Source: JADLCX01 sp964630785
GTDB lineage: Bacteria > Planctomycetota > Phycisphaerae > Phycisphaerales > UBA1924
Assembly: GCA_964630785.1 (NCBI GenBank)
Contig: CAZVZG010000001.1
Span: forward strand, 186,001 to 250,000
DNA length: 64,000 bases
Direction: 5' to 3'
The notes beneath the pieces were generated by a model, which did not search any database, had not been told where the DNA came from, and saw nothing but the letters and a program-made list of their open reading frames with translations. Both the position numbers and the translations under genes were made by a program. Below, piece by piece: positions 31,387 through 40,570 of the stretch (positions within the stretch are counted from its first letter, which is position 1; each line of letters starts with the position of its first letter).

Positions 31387-31417
31387 GGCACGCCGCAGAG
31401 CCGGCGTACCCGTGGCA
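31387..31417. repeat. interspersed palindrome, relative of 6515-6550
   Basis: GGCACGCCGCAGAGCCGGCG followed by TACCCGTGGCAC shares the CAGAGC loop and CGCCG/CGGCG stem with the repeat at 6515-6550. Its left arm is interrupted. It lies just 3' of the phosphohexomutase gene, between two convergent genes. Confidence 0.5.
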
Positions 31418-31421
31418 CACT

Positions 31422-32921
31422 TCACCCCTTCGCGATCACGCCCGCCGCATCGTCGAGGATCTCGTTGGCGATCGCCCCCGTGGGCGCCTCGGCGATGAGG
31501 CGCATGATCGGCTCGGTGTTGCTGGCCCGCACGTGCAGCCACGCCCGCCGGGTCTCGAAGTCCACGCGCACGCCGTCCTGCGTGTCGAGCTTTTCGCCCG
31601 CGTAGGCCCGGCGCACGGCCTCGACCGCCACGCCGGCGCGTGAGGCGTCACCGCCCGCGAGATCGACCTTGCGCTTGACGATCGCGTACGCCGGGATGTC
31701 GGCGACGAGCACGCTGACGGGCTTCTGCGTCCGCGCCATGAGCGCGAGGATCAGGCCCATGCCGCTCAAGCTGTCGCGGATGTAGGTGACCCCGGGCCAG
31801 ATCACGCCGCCGTTGCCCTCGCCGCCGAAGGCCGCGTTGTGTTGTTTCATCGCCTCGACGACGTTGGCCTCGCCGACGGCGGTGCGGACGACGCGCACGC
31901 CGTGGCGGGCGCACACGTCGTCGATCATGCGGCTGGTGGAGAGGTTCACGCACACCGCGCCGCCGCGGAACCTGTCGGGCTGGGCCCCGAGCACGGCCTC
32001 GGCGCAGAGCGCGAGCGTGTACTCCTCGCCGATGTACTCGCCGCGTTCATCGACGATGGCGAGGCGGTCGGCGTCTGGGTCCTGGGCGAAACCGACGTCG
32101 GCCCGCTTCTCCTTGACGAAGCGGCACAGGGCCCCGAGGTTCTCGCGGGTCGGCTCGGGCGTGTGCGGGAAGACGCCGCTCTCGCCCGCGCCCAGGTGGT
32201 GCACCAGCCGGCGGCCGAGCAGTTCCTTGCCCGCGACCCGCCCCGAGGCGTTCACCGAGTCGAGCACGCACCGGATGCCCATCGAGCGGCGGTCGTCGTG
32301 CGCGCCGATGCCGACGAGGGCCTCTCTGACCACGGTCAGGTGCGTCTGCGCGGCCTCGTCGGGCAGCCCCAGGCCGCCGCGGGCGGTGCTGGTGATCGCG
32401 CCGACTTCGGCGGGTCCGGGGAGGTCGGCCGGCTCGGCGCGCCCGCTGCGCGCGACCGCGGCGTGATAGTCCGCGATGATCGCGTCGGCGAAGGCCCTGT
32501 TGGGGGCCGACGCGGCGGCGTGGCCCGGCTTGGCCGCGCTGTCGCGCAGCATCGGCTTGAGCCCGTTCCATTCCTGCGGGTTGTGGCTGGCGGTGACGAC
32601 CAGCCCGCCGGCCGCGGCGCAGGCGTCCACCATCACGCCGATGGTCGGCGTCATGGCGACGCCGGCGTCAAGCACGTCGCACCCTGCACCCGCGAGCCCG
32701 GCCGCGGCCGCGCGGGCGAGCACGTCGCCGGCGAGCCGCCCGTCACGCCCCAGAACAACGAGCGGTCGGGCGGCGGGTTGGCCGGTCGCGCGCCGGCGGA
32801 GGTAAGTTCCGTACACCGCGCCGAACCGGGCCGCGACCTCGGGGGTCATGGTGCGCCCGAAGATGCCGCGACAACCGCTGACGCTGAGCATAAAGGGGAC
32901 GTGCGGGTCAGTCGGTGTCAT
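31422..32921 (-). CDS. phosphoglucosamine/phosphomanno-mutase family protein
   Basis: Alpha-D-phosphohexomutase, 499 aa. Four signature sites are present: start loop SVSGCRGIFGRTM, phosphoserine loop VVTASHNPQEWNGLKPM, metal loop AQDPDADRLAIVD, sugar loop FGGEGNGGV, and C-terminal phosphate loop VRASNTEPIMRLIAEA. It interconverts hexose 1- and 6-phosphates. GlmM (phosphoglucosamine) is the likely assignment given the GGEGNGG sugar loop, but phosphomannomutase cannot be excluded. GAGGA upstream supports ATG 32921; a frame extension to 33092 is low complexity and not used. Confidence 0.9.
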   Translation of the reverse strand: MTPTDPHVPFMLSVSGCRGIFGRTMTPEVAARFGAVYGTYLRRRATGQPAARPLVVLGRDGRLAGDVLARAAAAGLAGAGCDVLDAGVAMTPTIGVMVDACAAAGGLVVTASHNPQEWNGLKPMLRDSAAKPGHAAASAPNRAFADAIIADYHAAVARSGRAEPADLPGPAEVGAITSTARGGLGLPDEAAQTHLTVVREALVGIGAHDDRRSMGIRCVLDSVNASGRVAGKELLGRRLVHHLGAGESGVFPHTPEPTRENLGALCRFVKEKRADVGFAQDPDADRLAIVDERGEYIGEEYTLALCAEAVLGAQPDRFRGGAVCVNLSTSRMIDDVCARHGVRVVRTAVGEANVVEAMKQHNAAFGGEGNGGVIWPGVTYIRDSLSGMGLILALMARTQKPVSVLVADIPAYAIVKRKVDLAGGDASRAGVAVEAVRRAYAGEKLDTQDGVRVDFETRRAWLHVRASNTEPIMRLIAEAPTGAIANEILDDAAGVIAKG

Positions 32922-33198
32922 GGGCGGCGGTCCTCGTCGGATGGGGTACGGGGTAGGTGGATTGGGAGGGTGAAAGGGATGTTGCGGCTGGGAACGAGGG
33001 ATGAGGGAGTGGTGGGGAACGAAGGCTATTCCGGCGGGGAGTGATCGCGTCGGCGTGCGAGAAGCGGTCGCGCCCACGAACTCTTCCGGCACATTTCATC
33101 CACCGAGCCGCCGGCGGGTCCGGAAAGCGGTGGTGCCCGCCGTGCGTGGAATGTAAGTTATGTCTGCGGGCGCACGCGGGACGCGCAGGGAGGCTGTC

Positions 33199-33849
33199 AT
33201 GTCGCGGACGGTTCGATGGGGAGCGGGCGTGGTCGCGCTGGCCTTCGCGGCGACGGGGGCCTCTGCCCAGTTCGCGCAGTTCACGATCGACGCCGAGCAC
33301 GCCTCCGGCCAGGCTGGTGGGGCGGCGTTTTCCAACGAGCCCGTCCGCTTCACCTTCCTGATGAACACTCAGACGGGTACGGCGGAGTTCGGCGGCGGCG
33401 GGGGCAGCACGATCTACGAGGACGTGGCCACGTCGGCCTGGCTGGATATCGGCGGCGATCGGTACGAGCGGCAGGGGCTCGGGCGGCTGTTCCTCACCGA
33501 GGACGAGGGCTTCGACTACCTCGTCGCCGATGTGTTCGGTCTGCACGCCACCTTCTGGCGGAACTGGACCGACGGTCCGTTCACAGACCCGTCGTTCGAG
33601 GCCCCGCTGAACACGGTGCTCCTGCCCGGCACGTACGAGCCGTTGCTGCTCGACCCGCGCTTCGGCGACGTGCTGCCCAACCGGCTGAGCGGCGTGTTTG
33701 ACTCGCCGGGCGGGCAGGTCGGCGTCACCGGCGCGGACATCCACCGCCTCACGCTGACGATCGTGCCCTCGCCCGGCTGCATGGGCGCGGCGGGGCTCGC
33801 GGGGTTGGGCTGGTGGGCGGGGCGGCGCCGGCGTTCGCGCCCGGCCTAG
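33199..33849 (+). CDS. exported protein with PEP-CTERM-like C-terminus
   Basis: Protein of 216 aa with a signal peptide (VVALAFAATGASAQ), a beta-rich body with no known domain (VRFTFLMNTQTGTAEFGGGG and TLTI strands), and a C-terminal sorting-like tail: VPSPGCMGAAGLAGLGWWAG then RRRR. This is the planctomycete variant of PEP-CTERM (P-x-P-G, short hydrophobic helix, Arg cluster). AGGGAGG at 33187-33193 supports ATG 33199. Its stop codon TAG lies within CTAG, which also supplies the stop of the convergent gene. Confidence 0.75.
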   Translation: MSRTVRWGAGVVALAFAATGASAQFAQFTIDAEHASGQAGGAAFSNEPVRFTFLMNTQTGTAEFGGGGGSTIYEDVATSAWLDIGGDRYERQGLGRLFLTEDEGFDYLVADVFGLHATFWRNWTDGPFTDPSFEAPLNTVLLPGTYEPLLLDPRFGDVLPNRLSGVFDSPGGQVGVTGADIHRLTLTIVPSPGCMGAAGLAGLGWWAGRRRRSRPA

Positions 33850-35186
33850 GGCGCCCGCACGGCCTCGACCACGCGCAGTTGTTCCGGTTCGATCCGCGAG
33901 AGGTCGATGGCGCATCCGTAAGGGCTCGCTGAGCCCTCGGGCTGAACGACGTGGACGGTGGGCCGGTCGGGCGTGCCCGGCTTGGCACCCGCGCTCACGA
34001 CGGCGACGTGCCCGCTGCTGAGTTTCACGAACGATCCCGCGGGGTAAAGCCCCAGCGCATCGAGCAGGGCGCGCACGGCGGAAGCGTCGAACGCGCCGGC
34101 CGCGGCGAGATGGGCCAGTTCGCTTATGGCCGCTTGGGCCGTGAGCGCGGGCCGGTGGGCGCGCGGGGCGGTCATCCCGGCGAAGGCGCCGGCCGCGGCC
34201 ACCAGCCGCGCGTAGTCGTGCATCTGTTCGGCGTGCAGCCCGGTCGGATAGCCCGACCCGTCGCACCGCTCGTGGTGCTGATAGACGCTCAGCACGACGC
34301 TCTCGGGCAGGCCGCGAACGTTCCGCAGGAGCGCAACGGCGTGCTCGGGGTGCCGGCGCACCGCGTTGAGCTCGATCTCGGTCAGCGGCCGTCCGGCCTG
34401 GCGCACGGGGTGCGGCACAAGGCCCATACCCACGTCGCAGAGGAAGCCGGTGACCGCGACGGCGCGGGCATCGCTCCGCGCCCAGCCCAGCCGGGCCGCC
34501 ATGCCCAGAGCCAGCGCGCCCACCGTGAAGGCGTGGTCTGGCAGTGAGTCGGCCGGCCGCGGCAAGCCCATCGCGATGATCGCGTACATCGTCGGGTGGC
34601 GAGAGACGGCATCGGCGAGGTCGTCGGCGATCTCGGCCAGCGCCTCGACCCCGATCCGCTCGCCGTCGAGCAGCCGGGCCAGCAGTGATCGCAGGGCGAG
34701 CACGCCCGCGTCGCGCCGGACACGCAGCAGTCGCTCGATCGGGCTGGGGACCGCGCCCGGGCCGGGTTCGGAGTCGTCGATCGGGATCGGGTCGAGCCCG
34801 ACGGTCACGCCCCGCGGCAGGTTCTCCCAGCGCTGGCGAGAGCCCTGCACGATTGCCGCCCCGGCACGGCGCAGGTCGGCACGCAAGTGCGCCAGCCGGC
34901 GCTCGTTTGCCCGGGCGTCCAGTTCTTCGATCCGCACGCCCACGACCGGGAGCACCGCGCCGACTACGCCCTCCCTGGCGTCCCCCGTCCAAACGTCCAC
35001 CCGTGTGTCAAAGATCAACTCCGGAGGGCTGTCGGGGTCGCCGGAGGCCAGCGCGCCCGCCATCGCTTCGGTCAGCACTGTGCCCCCGTGTGCCAGCAAC
35101 CGACCGGCGCGCGTGCGCAGCGTGTGCGGCAGGGGCGCGCCCACGTTCAGTTCGTCGGGCCGGACTTTGCGGGCCGCGGTTCGCAT
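33846..35186 (-). CDS. degenerate HD-GYP domain protein
   Basis: Protein of 446 aa. Residues about 180-350 fold like an HD-GYP phosphodiesterase: the signature YQHHERCDGSGYPTGL is intact (302-317) with RRHPEHAVALLRNVRGLPES before it. The HD motif itself reads FLCDVGMGLVP at 248-258 (HD replaced by CD at 250-251), and the later FDALT-type motif is AFAGMTAPRAHR. Cyclic-di-GMP hydrolysis is therefore doubtful, and a binding role is possible. The N-terminal 150 residues have no clear domain; the C-terminal 70 look beta-rich (FVKLSSGHVAVVSAG). The start is ATG 35186. Confidence 0.8.
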   Translation of the reverse strand: MRTAARKVRPDELNVGAPLPHTLRTRAGRLLAHGGTVLTEAMAGALASGDPDSPPELIFDTRVDVWTGDAREGVVGAVLPVVGVRIEELDARANERRLAHLRADLRRAGAAIVQGSRQRWENLPRGVTVGLDPIPIDDSEPGPGAVPSPIERLLRVRRDAGVLALRSLLARLLDGERIGVEALAEIADDLADAVSRHPTMYAIIAMGLPRPADSLPDHAFTVGALALGMAARLGWARSDARAVAVTGFLCDVGMGLVPHPVRQAGRPLTEIELNAVRRHPEHAVALLRNVRGLPESVVLSVYQHHERCDGSGYPTGLHAEQMHDYARLVAAAGAFAGMTAPRAHRPALTAQAAISELAHLAAAGAFDASAVRALLDALGLYPAGSFVKLSSGHVAVVSAGAKPGTPDRPTVHVVQPEGSASPYGCAIDLSRIEPEQLRVVEAVRAP

Positions 35187-35271
35187 GGCTCGCCTTGGTT
35201 ATCGGCAATCAGCCCCGCGGTGGTGAGGGGTTAGGATCGGCGCACATTCCTCCCAGCCCTACAGTGCCCCG

Positions 35272-35658
35272 ATGTACCAGGTCAGCGTCGAGACCGAGTT
35301 CTGCGCCGCACACGCGATCGTGCTGGGCGGCGAGCGCGAGCCCGTGCACGGTCACAACTGGCGCGTGACCGTGACGGTGGCGGGCGAAGAGCTGGACTCC
35401 GACGGCCTGCTGCTCGATTTCCACGCTCTGGAGCGATTGGTCGGTGAGATTATCGGACCTTTCGAGAACCGTGATCTGAACACCACGCCGCCGTTCGACC
35501 GGGTGAACCCAACAGCCGAACATGTCGCCCGTCACATCGCGGAAGGTGTTTCGGGCGGACTGGGGGCTTTGCGAACTGGGGCAGAACACCCCCGATTGAG
35601 GGTAGATTCCGTCCGTGTGACGGAGGCTCCGGGATGCGCGGTGGTCTATCGTCCCTGA
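35272..35658 (+). CDS. 6-pyruvoyl-tetrahydropterin synthase/QueD family protein
   Basis: T-fold enzyme of 128 aa. Zinc histidines are visible in FCAAHAIVL and VHGHNWRV, and LLLDFHALERLVGEII is conserved. True QueD (6-carboxytetrahydropterin synthase, queuosine pathway) has a catalytic Cys four residues before HGH; here the stretch is GEREPVHGH, with Arg at that position. It may act on a related pterin or in a Cys-independent subgroup. The name queD is therefore withheld. ATG 35272 starts at the first strand. The next gene is ppk1. Confidence 0.82.
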   Translation: MYQVSVETEFCAAHAIVLGGEREPVHGHNWRVTVTVAGEELDSDGLLLDFHALERLVGEIIGPFENRDLNTTPPFDRVNPTAEHVARHIAEGVSGGLGALRTGAEHPRLRVDSVRVTEAPGCAVVYRP

Positions 35659-35773
35659 CCGCCCGAGCCAGCGCGATCGGGCGAACCGGCGGGGGCTTTG
35701 GGTCGATTATGAGGGGTTCAGGAACGAGGGCGTCGGCCGCGCCCGCGACGGATCGGCCGCGCGCGGTGGCAGC

Positions 35774-38164
35774 ATGAACACGACAGACCCGCACCACTCA
35801 CCCACAACCGACGCCGCCGCGAGTGCGCCGGCGGGGAGTGCTCGCCCGAGCACGCCCGCGTCCAGCGGCCCCACGCTCAGGTTGGCCGGCGAAGCCCCGC
35901 CGGCGCTGGTGAGCACGCCGGGAGATGTGCTGCGGCCGGACGTGACCGAGGGCGCGACGACATTCAATCGCGACCTTTCGTGGCTGGAGTTCAACCGGCG
36001 CGTGCTCGCGCTGGCGATCGACGAGCGGACACCGCTGCTGGAGCGGGTGCGCTTCCTGGGGATCTTCAACTCCAACCTCGACGAGTTTGTGATGAAGCGG
36101 CTGGGCCTGCTGCACCGCCGGGTGACCAGCGGGCAGATCGGCCCGGACCAGGACGGCGTGCCCGCGTCCGCGCTGCTCGCGGCCATGCGGGGGACCATCC
36201 GCGACTTGCAGCAGCGGCAGTTCGTGTGCTACGAGGACTCGATCCGGCCTGCTCTGGCGCAGGAGGGGATCGAACTGCTCGACTACACGTCGCTCGTGCC
36301 CGAGGAGCGGCGCTGGCTGCGCACGTGGTACCGCAAAAACGTGTTCCCGGTGCTTACTCCGCTGGCTGTGGACCCGGGACACCGGTTCCCGTTCATCTCG
36401 AACCTGTCGCGGAACCTGGGCGTGCTGCTGAGCGAGCCGGGCAGGCGCGACGATGAACCGCTCTTTGCGCGGGTGAAGGTGCCGAGCGTGCTCCCGCAGT
36501 GGGTGCGGCTGCCGGACCATCCCGACGGGTCGAGCCGCGTGGCGTCGCCCGCGCCGGCGGCAGCCGGATCGGCCGGCGCGCACGGGCGGGTGGTCGGCGT
36601 GACGCAGGGACGTTTCGTCTCGATCCGCGACATCATCCAGAACAACCTCGACGACCTGTTCCCCGGGATGAACCTGGTCGAGATCACGCCGTTCCGAGTG
36701 ACGCGCGACAGCGAGCAGGTGTCGGAGGCCGAGGCTGACGACGACGCGGACAACCTGCTGGAGCTGGTTGAGCAGCAGCTCAAGCAACGCCGCTTTGCGC
36801 ACCCGGTGCGGGTGGAGATCGGGCCGAGCGCCTCGCCCAAGATCGTCGGTCACCTGGTCCAGGAGTTGGGCCTGACCACGGCCGAAGTGGACGAGCGGAA
36901 CGGCCCGCTCGACTACACCACGATGCACGAGATCGCGGAGCTGGACCGGCCCGACCTGAAGTGGAGCCCGTGGCGCCCCGTGACGCCCCCGCGCCTGTCC
37001 GACCGTCGTGAAGACATCTTCAGCGTGATCCGACAGGACGACCTGCTGGTGCACCACCCGTTCGAGAGCTTCCAGGAGAGCGCCGAGCGGTTCATCACCG
37101 AGGCGTCGCGCGACCCGGACGTGCTGTGCATCAAGCAGACGATCTACCGCACGAGCAAGGACTCGCCATTCGTGCACGCGCTCATCCGCGCGGCCGAGCA
37201 GGGCAAGCAGGTCGCGGTGCTGGTCGAGCTGCGGGCCCGCTTCGACGAACAGTCGAACGTGCGCTGGGCACGGCTGCTGGAGAAGGCCGGCGCCCACGTG
37301 GCGTACGGCGTCGTGGGATACAAGACGCACTGCAAGGCGTCGATGGTGGTGCGGCGCGAGAGCGACGGGCTGCGCACGTACGTGCACATGGGCACGGGCA
37401 ACTACAACACCCGCACGGCCATGATGTACACCGACCTGGGGTTCTTTACGTGCGAGCCGGGCGTCGCCGACGACGTCACGGAACTCTTCAACTTCCTCAC
37501 GGGTCGCTCGCGCCTGGATACCTACGAGACGATCCTGGTCGCGCCGGTGAACATGAAGCGGCGGTTCGTCGAGATGATCCGGCGCGAGGCCGAGATCGCG
37601 CGGGCGCACGCGCGGGGCGAATCGCCCGTGGGCGGGCGCATCGTCGCCAAGATGAACGCGATGGCCGACAGCGAGGTGGCCGAGGAGCTCTACGCCGCCA
37701 GCCGCGCGGGCGTGGAGGTCACGCTGTTCATCCGTGGATTCTGCTGCCTGCGCCCCGGTGCGCCGGGGCTGAGCGAGAACATCCGTGTGATCAGCGTGCT
37801 CGGGCGGTTCCTCGAGCACTCGCGCATTTTCTACTTCGGCGCGGGCAAGGCCGACCCGCTCGACGGAGAGTGGTTCATCGCCAGCGCCGATTGGATGTAC
37901 CGCAACCTGAACAACCGCGTTGAGGCGGCCTGCCCGGTGCGCGGGCGGGCCTCGCGGGCCAAACTGCTGAACATCGTGCGCGTGATGGCCTCGGACAGGC
38001 GCGGCGCGTGGGAGCTGATGCCCGACGGCTCGTACGCCCAGCGCACGCCCGAGCCCGGCGCCGCTTCCTCCCCCGATTCACCCGCGCTCATGGGTACCTT
38101 CGAGACGCTCATGCAGGACGCCATCGGCGCGGCACCGGGGCACGGGGCGGCGTCAAAGCCGTAG
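35774..38164 (+). CDS. ppk1: polyphosphate kinase 1
   Basis: Makes inorganic polyphosphate from ATP, membrane-associated, 796 aa with an extra disordered N-terminus of about 60 residues. Domain order: N-domain (FNRDLSWLEFNRRVLALAID), head domain, then C1/C2 with the autophosphorylated His519 in YKTHCKASMVV and the second conserved His682 in FLEHSRIFYFG. RGFCCLRPG and SADWMYRNLNNRVEAACPV are also diagnostic. Two short low-complexity inserts are present (around residues 255-275 and the C-terminus). ATG 35774 is the only reasonable start. Confidence 0.96.
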   Translation: MNTTDPHHSPTTDAAASAPAGSARPSTPASSGPTLRLAGEAPPALVSTPGDVLRPDVTEGATTFNRDLSWLEFNRRVLALAIDERTPLLERVRFLGIFNSNLDEFVMKRLGLLHRRVTSGQIGPDQDGVPASALLAAMRGTIRDLQQRQFVCYEDSIRPALAQEGIELLDYTSLVPEERRWLRTWYRKNVFPVLTPLAVDPGHRFPFISNLSRNLGVLLSEPGRRDDEPLFARVKVPSVLPQWVRLPDHPDGSSRVASPAPAAAGSAGAHGRVVGVTQGRFVSIRDIIQNNLDDLFPGMNLVEITPFRVTRDSEQVSEAEADDDADNLLELVEQQLKQRRFAHPVRVEIGPSASPKIVGHLVQELGLTTAEVDERNGPLDYTTMHEIAELDRPDLKWSPWRPVTPPRLSDRREDIFSVIRQDDLLVHHPFESFQESAERFITEASRDPDVLCIKQTIYRTSKDSPFVHALIRAAEQGKQVAVLVELRARFDEQSNVRWARLLEKAGAHVAYGVVGYKTHCKASMVVRRESDGLRTYVHMGTGNYNTRTAMMYTDLGFFTCEPGVADDVTELFNFLTGRSRLDTYETILVAPVNMKRRFVEMIRREAEIARAHARGESPVGGRIVAKMNAMADSEVAEELYAASRAGVEVTLFIRGFCCLRPGAPGLSENIRVISVLGRFLEHSRIFYFGAGKADPLDGEWFIASADWMYRNLNNRVEAACPVRGRASRAKLLNIVRVMASDRRGAWELMPDGSYAQRTPEPGAASSPDSPALMGTFETLMQDAIGAAPGHGAASKP

Positions 38165-38179
38165 CCGCGCGGCCCGACC

Positions 38180-39169
38180 TCAGCGCACCCGCTTGTTCCG
38201 GTATTTCGCGTGACAGTCCTCGCACGACGCGGCCACGAGCTTGTGGTTCGCCTCGATCCGATCCGCCGGCGCGTGCTCAACGATCGAGGTTTCCAGTTGG
38301 CTCGACACGTCGATCGCGTGCTTGAGCTTGGACATGAAGTCGGGTCCCAACGCCTGCGCACGGGGGTCCTCACCGGCGATCCGGAACAGGTCCACCAGCC
38401 TTCCCGCCTCGGCCGCGGGAACCAGGTCGGGGTGGTTCTTCGGCACCGTCCATCCCGCGCCGCGGACCGCACTCAGGTGCTCGAAGACCTCATCGGTCTC
38501 CACCATCGCGCCGGTGATCCCCCGGGCCTTCTGCACGGGCTTGAAGTCGTCGGGCGTCGCCGCGAGTTCCTCGGGGGTCGCCCGCTGGGCCGTCGCCACG
38601 CAGTGGTACAGCCCCGTGTAGTTCGGCGAAGTCCCCGCCGTCTTCATGTATGAAACACCCTGATCCGGCGTGATGAAGCCGAGGGTGACGCCCACCGCCG
38701 CGGCGGCCGCGGCCGCCCGGTGCTTGCCGTGGTGGCAATGGATGTAGATCGGCCCGGGCAGTTCCTCGATCGCCTTGGCGATCTCCATCCGCTGCGGGTC
38801 GGGGACGTCGGCGTAGGTCACGGGGATGTGGATGTACCTCATGCCGTGGGCCGCGGCCCGTGCGACGTCCGGGCTGGCGCCATCGACCGAGATGATCGTC
38901 CTGATCCCCATTCGCCGGAGCTCTTCAAATCCCGCGTCGCCCTCGGGGACGCCCCCGCTGATGATCCGGCCGTCCGACCCTTCCATGCGGTAGACGTTGG
39001 CGAGCGCGTCGTCGTGCGGCACGGGCACGGCCACGCCCGAGGCGGCTGCCGCGGCGGGCGCCGTGGCCTGGGGGGGAGTAGAGACTGATTTGGCGGTCTG
39101 TGTGTGAGAGCAGGACGCCGCCGACACGCAGAGGCCGGCGATGGCGAGACCGAGGGCGGGACGGCGCAT
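38180..39169 (-). CDS. exported tyrosine/dual-specificity phosphatase fused to c-type haem domain
   Basis: Protein of 329 aa. The N-terminus is a lipoprotein-like signal (LGLAIAGLCVSAASC). Residues about 55-185 form a cysteine phosphatase fold: ISGGVPEGDAGFEELRRMGI, then the catalytic loop HCHHGKHR (CX5R, C145-R151), with a likely acid in DVPDP. The C-terminal part is helical and ends with SCEDCHAKYRNKR: a CxxCH haem-binding motif (316-320) placed as in cytochrome c', whose helical bundle ends CxxCHxxYR. A secreted phosphatase carrying haem is unusual. It converges on ppk1 with a 15-bp gap. The start ATG 39169 places the signal peptide correctly. Confidence 0.82.
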   Translation of the reverse strand: MRRPALGLAIAGLCVSAASCSHTQTAKSVSTPPQATAPAAAAASGVAVPVPHDDALANVYRMEGSDGRIISGGVPEGDAGFEELRRMGIRTIISVDGASPDVARAAAHGMRYIHIPVTYADVPDPQRMEIAKAIEELPGPIYIHCHHGKHRAAAAAAAVGVTLGFITPDQGVSYMKTAGTSPNYTGLYHCVATAQRATPEELAATPDDFKPVQKARGITGAMVETDEVFEHLSAVRGAGWTVPKNHPDLVPAAEAGRLVDLFRIAGEDPRAQALGPDFMSKLKHAIDVSSQLETSIVEHAPADRIEANHKLVAASCEDCHAKYRNKRVR

Positions 39170-39337
39170 CAACGAGGTCTCCGGTCGCGGGCTCGGGGCG
39201 CGCCGGGGCGGCGCGCTCGACCGATCCTCGCTGGTCACGGAGTCTACCCAGCCGTCGCACCCGTGTTGCACCCCGTGCACACCCTCGATTCATTTTCAGT
39301 GCGAAGATTTGATCCACGATCTCGACGCGGGCGACGT

Positions 39338-40531
39338 TCACGCCCGGAACACCAGCCCCGGCTCCAGGCGCAACACGGCCCGGGTGCTGAGCAAGGCCGC
39401 GGCCGCGCACACGAACAGCACGGTGATCGCGCTCAGGCCCAGCGTCGGCCACATGAGCAGGTAAGGCATCACCTTGGTGCTCATCATGTGCGAGAGCGTG
39501 GTCGAGAGACCCAGGCCCAGCCCGTAGCCGAGGGCTCCGCACACGGCGGCCTGCACGCTCACCATTCGGACGATCGTCCGGTCGGTGGCGCCCAGAGCCT
39601 TGAGCGTCGCGTAGTACCGCAGGTTGTCGGAAGTGAAGAGGTACAGCAGCAGCCCGCTCACCAGCCCGCCGACGACCACGGCGAGGGTGACCATGAACGC
39701 GATCCGGCCGACCACGCCCGTGGTCCGCACGAAGTACCAGAACGTGTCGGTCTCGAACTCGAGTCTGGTGCGGGCGCGGAGCCCCGTCCGCTCCTGGATC
39801 CTCAGGGCCAGCGCGTGGTGGTCGTCTCCCGGCGCGGCCTTCACCAGCACGAACGAGAGCAGGTTGCGTTCCGAGGGGGCGATCGAAAGTGCCCGCGTGT
39901 AGGTGGTGTACAGCACCGGCTTGGAAATGAGCCGGGTGCCCAGCTCCGCCTCGCCTACGACCTTGAGGCGGTGGTCGTTGACCAGCAACTCGTCGCCGAC
40001 CTCCAGCGGGCGCGTGGGCACGGTGAAATCGGGGATGTTCCAGCCCGGGTTCTTGAGGCGAGGCTCCACGGGCATGCGCAGCAGAGTGCGGGCTCCCTCG
40101 GTGTCCACGATCACGGTGTCCGCGGCCCGGAGCGATTCAACGCTTCCCTTCACCATCGTCGCCGGCGCGCCCACCAGCGTCGCGTCGTCCACGCCGATGA
40201 GAAGCACGGCCCGCACCTGCCCGCTGGGCAGGCGGGCCCGCAGCGTGCCGGTGTAGAGGGGCACGGCCCAGCGCACGCCGCGAACGCTCTGCACCCGGCG
40301 AAGGGCCGTCGAGGGCAGCCCGGCCGGCTCGTCGCAGTATTCGACGGCGGGGTCCATCACCCAGATGTCGGCCTCGGGGATGTCGGCGACCAGCGCGAAG
40401 GAGCGCTCCATCATCCCCGCGAACATCGCCAGCAAGTGCGTGGTGAGGAAGGTGCAGAACATCACCCCAAGCACCACGCCCAGGAGCTTGGCCGCGTCAC
40501 CAAAGAGCATCTGGATCGCGATGCGGATCAC
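39338..40531 (-). CDS. FtsX-like ABC transporter permease (DevC/MacB type)
   Basis: Protein of 397 aa with an N-terminal TM helix (LLGVVLGVMFCTFLTTHLL) and a large extracytoplasmic MacB-PCD-like domain (DIPEADIWVMDPAVEYCDEP and following). Three C-terminal TM helices follow, with the FtsX signature YATLKALGATDRTIVRMVSV between the first two. Such permeases need an ATPase partner; none is adjacent here, so it must lie elsewhere or the window shows an orphan. The start is ATG 40531. Confidence 0.87.
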   Translation of the reverse strand: MIRIAIQMLFGDAAKLLGVVLGVMFCTFLTTHLLAMFAGMMERSFALVADIPEADIWVMDPAVEYCDEPAGLPSTALRRVQSVRGVRWAVPLYTGTLRARLPSGQVRAVLLIGVDDATLVGAPATMVKGSVESLRAADTVIVDTEGARTLLRMPVEPRLKNPGWNIPDFTVPTRPLEVGDELLVNDHRLKVVGEAELGTRLISKPVLYTTYTRALSIAPSERNLLSFVLVKAAPGDDHHALALRIQERTGLRARTRLEFETDTFWYFVRTTGVVGRIAFMVTLAVVVGGLVSGLLLYLFTSDNLRYYATLKALGATDRTIVRMVSVQAAVCGALGYGLGLGLSTTLSHMMSTKVMPYLLMWPTLGLSAITVLFVCAAAALLSTRAVLRLEPGLVFRA

Positions 40532-40570
40532 TCGTGCTCATCGTACCGCGCGCCGCGGCAGCCAAGGCGG

